Part shown: in pieces, positions 46,811 through 48,806 of the stretch
How the letters are laid out: each line of letters opens with the position of its first letter
Numbering within the stretch: the stretch's first letter is position 1
Virus record (IMG/VR): IMGVR_UViG_3300030103_001630
Coordinates: 1 to 48,806 of that record
DNA from: a virus
Reading direction: 5' to 3' (one strand)
DNA: 48,806 nucleotides
Translations under genes and position numbers: made by a program
Notes under the pieces: model-generated
Databases searched by the model: none
The model's input: only the letters and a program-made list of their open reading frames with translations
What the model was told of the DNA's origin: nothing

Positions 46811-47260
46811 ATGTTAGACCCAATCTCAGTTCTTGGAATTGCAACAACAGCATTTAACACATTGAAAAAAGGATTTGAACTTGGTAAGGATGCCGAGTCA
46901 ATGATTAAAGATGTGGGTAGGTTTATGCACTCTGTTGACGATATTAAAAATGCTCACAAAAGTAAAAAAAAGGGAAAAATTGGTTCTGTAGAAGAAGAAA
47001 GTTTAGAAACATATGTTGCGTTAAAAAAAGCAAAACAAATGGAAGATGAGTTACGAAATTTTATGAACGGCAATTATGGACTCAATGCTTGGAATGACAT
47101 ATTACGCATTCAAGCTAGATTACGCAAAGAAAGAAAAGAAGCAATTCTTAAAGCAAAAAGAGAAAGAGAAAAATTAATAATGTATGTATTGATTGCTGTT
47201 GGTGGTTTATGTTCATTGTGGGTAGTGTTCTACATTATCTGGAAAGCAATGGGAAGATAA
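46811..47260 (+). CDS. Membrane-anchored coiled-coil protein
   Basis: The 149-residue protein has AAGGG before its ATG. It has a mildly hydrophobic N-terminus (LGIATTAFNTLKKGFELGKD), an acidic/basic helical middle (KAKQMEDELRNFMNGNYGLN, ARLRKERKEAILKAKRERE) and one strong C-terminal transmembrane helix (about 121-143). I recall similar proteins of unknown role in marine phage genomes. It opens a run of seven small genes, most with a membrane helix. Confidence 0.65.
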   Translation: MLDPISVLGIATTAFNTLKKGFELGKDAESMIKDVGRFMHSVDDIKNAHKSKKKGKIGSVEEESLETYVALKKAKQMEDELRNFMNGNYGLNAWNDILRIQARLRKERKEAILKAKREREKLIMYVLIAVGGLCSLWVVFYIIWKAMGR

Positions 47261-47263
47261 TCA

Positions 47264-47371
47264 ATGGATAAATTTCTAAAAAAATGTATGTCATCACATT
47301 GGTTTTGGATATATTTATTTGTTATCATATCTTCTGCAATAATTACATTCATTGAGTTTTTGACTTCATAA
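47264..47371 (+). CDS. Tiny single-helix membrane protein (35 residues)
   Basis: The frame begins MDKFLKKCMSSHWFWIYLFV and ends with IISSAIITFIEFLTS, one transmembrane helix. It starts three bases after the gene upstream, with GGAAG about seven bases before its ATG. The spacing and hydrophobic character fit a real small membrane protein; a chance frame is the alternative. Confidence 0.55.
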   Translation: MDKFLKKCMSSHWFWIYLFVIISSAIITFIEFLTS

Positions 47372-47445
47372 TTGCAAAAAACGACTCAATATAAAGACTG
47401 TGAGTGCGTATTCTTATGACTTCTATTACTAGGATACCTTGCTAA

Positions 47446-47613
47446 ATGGGTAAATTAAAAAGAAAACTTAAATGGAAACGATTCCCAAAAATTTCTGTTT
47501 TGCCTTACAAATCTCCTGTTGTGTGTTGGCATAGTACAAAAAAAAGTGTATTGTTAGAGGGAGAAGAAGAGTATAGAGATATAATTATACCGAAGGACAA
47601 AAAAAATGATTAA
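47446..47613 (+). CDS. Small basic protein of unknown function
   Basis: The 55-residue protein begins MGKLKRKLKWKRFPKISVLP, followed by YKSPVVCWHSTKKSVLLEG and an acidic end EEEYRDIIIPKD. AGGAT lies upstream of its ATG. It overlaps the next gene by eight bases. No membrane segment is seen, unlike its neighbours; nucleic-acid binding is possible from the basic start. Confidence 0.55.
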   Translation: MGKLKRKLKWKRFPKISVLPYKSPVVCWHSTKKSVLLEGEEEYRDIIIPKDKKND

Positions 47614-47815
47614 CAAAACGACTTATCAAAAAAACAGAAGATATATGGCTTGGTGTGCTTTGATTATGATGTTTATTTCCACCATTGCCGTTCTAATCAA
47701 TCCAGATAAATTTGCAAAAGCTGATTCAATATTGATGATGATGTATGGTTCTTTATCAGCACTTGTTGGTGCATATTTTGGATTTGCAAAAAACAACAAT
47801 GACAAAAGCAAATAA
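47606..47815 (+). CDS. Small two-helix membrane protein, holin-like
   Basis: The 69-residue protein has two hydrophobic helices (about 13-31, YMAWCALIMMFISTIAVLI, and 41-60, SILMMMYGSLSALVGAYFGF) joined by a short charged turn, and a polar end. AAGGA is upstream. The hairpin size resembles small holins, but it lies far from the endolysin and the role could be in the envelope. Confidence 0.65.
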   Translation: MINKTTYQKNRRYMAWCALIMMFISTIAVLINPDKFAKADSILMMMYGSLSALVGAYFGFAKNNNDKSK

Positions 47816-47915
47816 AATAATATTTGTGCTTCTGGTTATAGAAATATCCTTACACATAGCAGAAATTCTTTTTGATATGTTTCAACATATTCACTTTTAC
47901 GGATTTAATTGGTGA
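47799..47915 (+). CDS. Tiny single-helix membrane protein (38 residues)
   Basis: The frame reads MTKANKIIFVLLVIEISLHI, then AEILFDMFQHIHFYGFNW. It overlaps the previous gene by 17 bases and the next one by four (GTGA). The helix resembles that of the next protein (LL, then LHI-x-E-x3-D), so the two probably arose by duplication. Confidence 0.55.
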   Translation: MTKANKIIFVLLVIEISLHIAEILFDMFQHIHFYGFNW

Positions 47916-48052
47916 GATACGCTTATAAAAATAAAGCTAACAAACGAATGTACTATATTTTATTGTTTGGTATAGGCTTACATATTTTAGAATTGTGGTT
48001 AGATATATCTTTTTTTGATTATTTAAAAAAATTGGATTGGGAAGATGATTAA
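47912..48052 (+). CDS. Tiny single-helix membrane protein (46 residues), paralogue of the gene upstream
   Basis: A GTG overlapping the previous stop (GTGA) starts MRYAYKNKANKRMYYILLFG, IGLHILELWLDISFFDYLKK. An internal ATG (47948) is an alternative start. Its helix shares LL, LHI, E and D positions with the gene upstream. It overlaps the next gene by eight bases, supporting translation as part of the cluster. Confidence 0.55.
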   Translation: MRYAYKNKANKRMYYILLFGIGLHILELWLDISFFDYLKKLDWEDD

Positions 48053-48257
48053 GATTGTAAAAAAAATAAAAGAAAGGTTTGCAAATGCAGACAATGTAAT
48101 TGATGGAATAGTGGATATTGGATTGTTAGTCTTTGATGTCTTGTCATCACCAATTTTGTTAGTGATGAGACTTGTACGATATTACATAAAGAAATGGATA
48201 AAAACATTCATCAAAACATTCTTAAAAAAAACATATCACAAAATATATGATAAATAA
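48045..48257 (+). CDS. Small basic amphipathic membrane protein
   Basis: The 70-residue protein has a basic start (IKIVKKIKERFANADN), one hydrophobic helix (about 20-45, GIVDIGLLVFDVLSSPILLV) and a very basic end (KKWIKTFIKTFLKKTYHK). It may bind the membrane from the inside. It is the last of the cluster and converges exactly on the DUF3846-like gene (stop codons abut). Confidence 0.62.
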   Translation: MIKIVKKIKERFANADNVIDGIVDIGLLVFDVLSSPILLVMRLVRYYIKKWIKTFIKTFLKKTYHKIYDK

Positions 48258-48563
48258 TTACCAATGGTCTTTTCTTAGATTCTTTGGAATATAGATAGCA
48301 TTCCCAACAATGACATCATAGAACTGATATGAATTGTTATCAGAAGAAAAACTTTGCTCCCAGACCTCAGTTGCATATCTATTAATACTTTTGTTCCTTA
48401 GTTTACCTTCTTCACAGATTAAGAAACAATCTCCACCCATAAGATTGACACATTCAATGATATCAGTTCCTACTAATTCATATGCTTCTTTTAGGGTTGG
48501 AATCTCTTCTTCTTTTTTTACAATGTAAGTCAAGATTCCATTAGCACCTAAGTTTACTTTCAC
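48258..48563 (-). CDS. DUF3846-like protein, GTG start
   Basis: The 101-residue protein starts at a GTG that overlaps the stop of the gene upstream (TAGTG). It shows the DUF3846 pattern: an N-terminal beta strand, LKEAYELVGTDIIECVNLMG, then the strand FLICEEGKLRNKSINRYATEVW and the end YDVIVGNAIYIP. Proteins of this family are small phage proteins of unknown function. The match is by memory of the pattern and has not been searched. Confidence 0.72.
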   Translation of the reverse strand: MKVNLGANGILTYIVKKEEEIPTLKEAYELVGTDIIECVNLMGGDCFLICEEGKLRNKSINRYATEVWEQSFSSDNNSYQFYDVIVGNAIYIPKNLRKDHW

Positions 48564-48739
48564 TATTCCTCCATTCTCTCAAAGTCAGTAATAATATCTT
48601 CTTTGTTTTTTATTACTGTATTAATCTTATCTATTGCTACACCAAGATTAGCTTCTGCTTCATCATTAGTTGTAACTGCTTTTAGCATAAAAGATTTTAC
48701 CTTTTGTAAGTTGTTAATGTCTTCTAAAATATCATTCAT
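48563..48739 (-). CDS. Small acidic helical protein (58 residues)
   Basis: The protein starts at ATG 48739, about eight bases after AGGAG on the minus strand. It is helical: NDILEDINNLQKVKSFMLKA, TTNDEAEANLGVAIDKINTV, IKNKEDIITDFERMEE. Its start recurs at 32-1 in the left copy of the terminal repeat. It is the first gene of a two-gene minus-strand operon. No family is recognised. Confidence 0.68.
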   Translation of the reverse strand: MNDILEDINNLQKVKSFMLKAVTTNDEAEANLGVAIDKINTVIKNKEDIITDFERMEE

Positions 48740-48805
48740 TTATTTACTCCTGTTGTTGTTTATAAACTCATAGTACAGTAAATAATATTATATGCAAGTT
48801 TTTTT
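48708..48805. repeat. Right copy of the 98-bp terminal direct repeat
   Basis: It is identical to bases 1-98. If the ends are merged, the small minus-strand gene and its promoter become continuous, and the unit genome is about 48,707 bp. The last base (48806) adds one T to a T run relative to the left copy, which is a likely assembly or homopolymer error. Confidence 0.95.
48770..48797 (-). promoter_or_regulatory. Minus-strand promoter of the 58-residue gene (right copy)
   Basis: On the minus strand TTGCAT (48797-48792), a 16-base spacer and TACTAT (48775-48770) precede AGGAG and the ATG at 48739. The word around the -10 box (CATAGTAC on the plus strand) also occurs at the promoters 7769 and 41943, so it may be part of the same control system. 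Confidence 0.55.
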
Positions 48806-48806
48806 T

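Noticed and set aside
1-48806. tRNA genes
   Set aside because: No cloverleaf with a CCA-like end and GGTTC-type T arm was found by eye. A covariance-model scan would be decisive.

Overview
This window is almost certainly one complete, circularly closed genome of a tailed (siphovirus-type) bacteriophage. The first 98 bases recur at the right end (1-98 = 48708-48805), so the unit genome is about 48,707 bp and the gene cut by the left edge is completed at the right edge. The DNA is strongly AT-rich and densely packed, with many start/stop overlaps of the ATGA or TAATG kind. No integrase, rRNA, tRNA or CRISPR array was found by eye. Tail-assembly chaperones of the gene-transfer-agent type, a DUF2163/NlpC-P60-like/J-like tail-tip set, a GTA-type holin and a DUF6127-like protein point to an alphaproteobacterial host. 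LamG/SPRY/C1q-type fibres and the AT-rich DNA suggest a marine host, perhaps a streamlined one such as a SAR11 relative. The host is an inference only.

Layout, left to right. (1) 154-2508, + strand: a replication initiator and a T7 gp4-like primase-helicase; no DNA polymerase was seen. (2) 2547-6251, +: a five-gene cassette of ParB-like, cupin, DUF3440 PP-loop ATPase, second ParB-like and second PP-loop/PAPS-reductase-like protein. It has its own promoter whose start site falls on the first ATG. (3) 6302-7731, -: an amidoligase followed by a gamma-glutamylcyclotransferase-like enzyme. (4) 7949-15162, +: a conserved unknown protein, a small SAP-like protein, the terminase subunits, a portal with an unusual C-terminal extension and a MuF protein fused to an HExxH metallopeptidase. 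(5) 15119-16132, -: four small genes inside the morphogenesis region. (6) 16453-39644, +: prohead protease, major capsid protein, decoration-like protein, tail-tip proteins, a nine-gene fibre region, head-tail connectors, tail tube, tail-assembly chaperones with a canonical -1 frameshift site, tape measure, distal tail protein, M15 endolysin and holin. (7) 39680-41919, -: small accessory genes with a 2-oxoglutarate/Fe(II) oxygenase. (8) 42048-43254, +: a lipoprotein and small unknowns. (9) 43241-46157, -: a recombination module of PD-(D/E)XK nuclease, ERF annealing protein, winged-helix protein, SSB-like protein and HNH nuclease. (10) 46241-48257, +: a small HTH regulator, a DUF1064 nuclease and a run of tiny membrane proteins. 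(11) 48258-48739, -: a DUF3846-like protein and a small protein.

The phage probably borrows the host polymerase, using its own initiator, primase-helicase and recombination proteins. It packages DNA with its own terminase and builds an HK97-fold head and a long flexible tail. Two regulatory patterns stand out. Several + strand operons start with putative leaderless mRNAs, in which the -10 box sits exactly six bases before the ATG. Several - strand accessory operons share a TTGACA box with an AAATAAATAT motif upstream. The most unusual content is the ParB/cupin/PP-loop cassette, the amidoligase pair, the portal and MuF fusions, and the GGGAAAC frameshift that joins the two tail chaperones.
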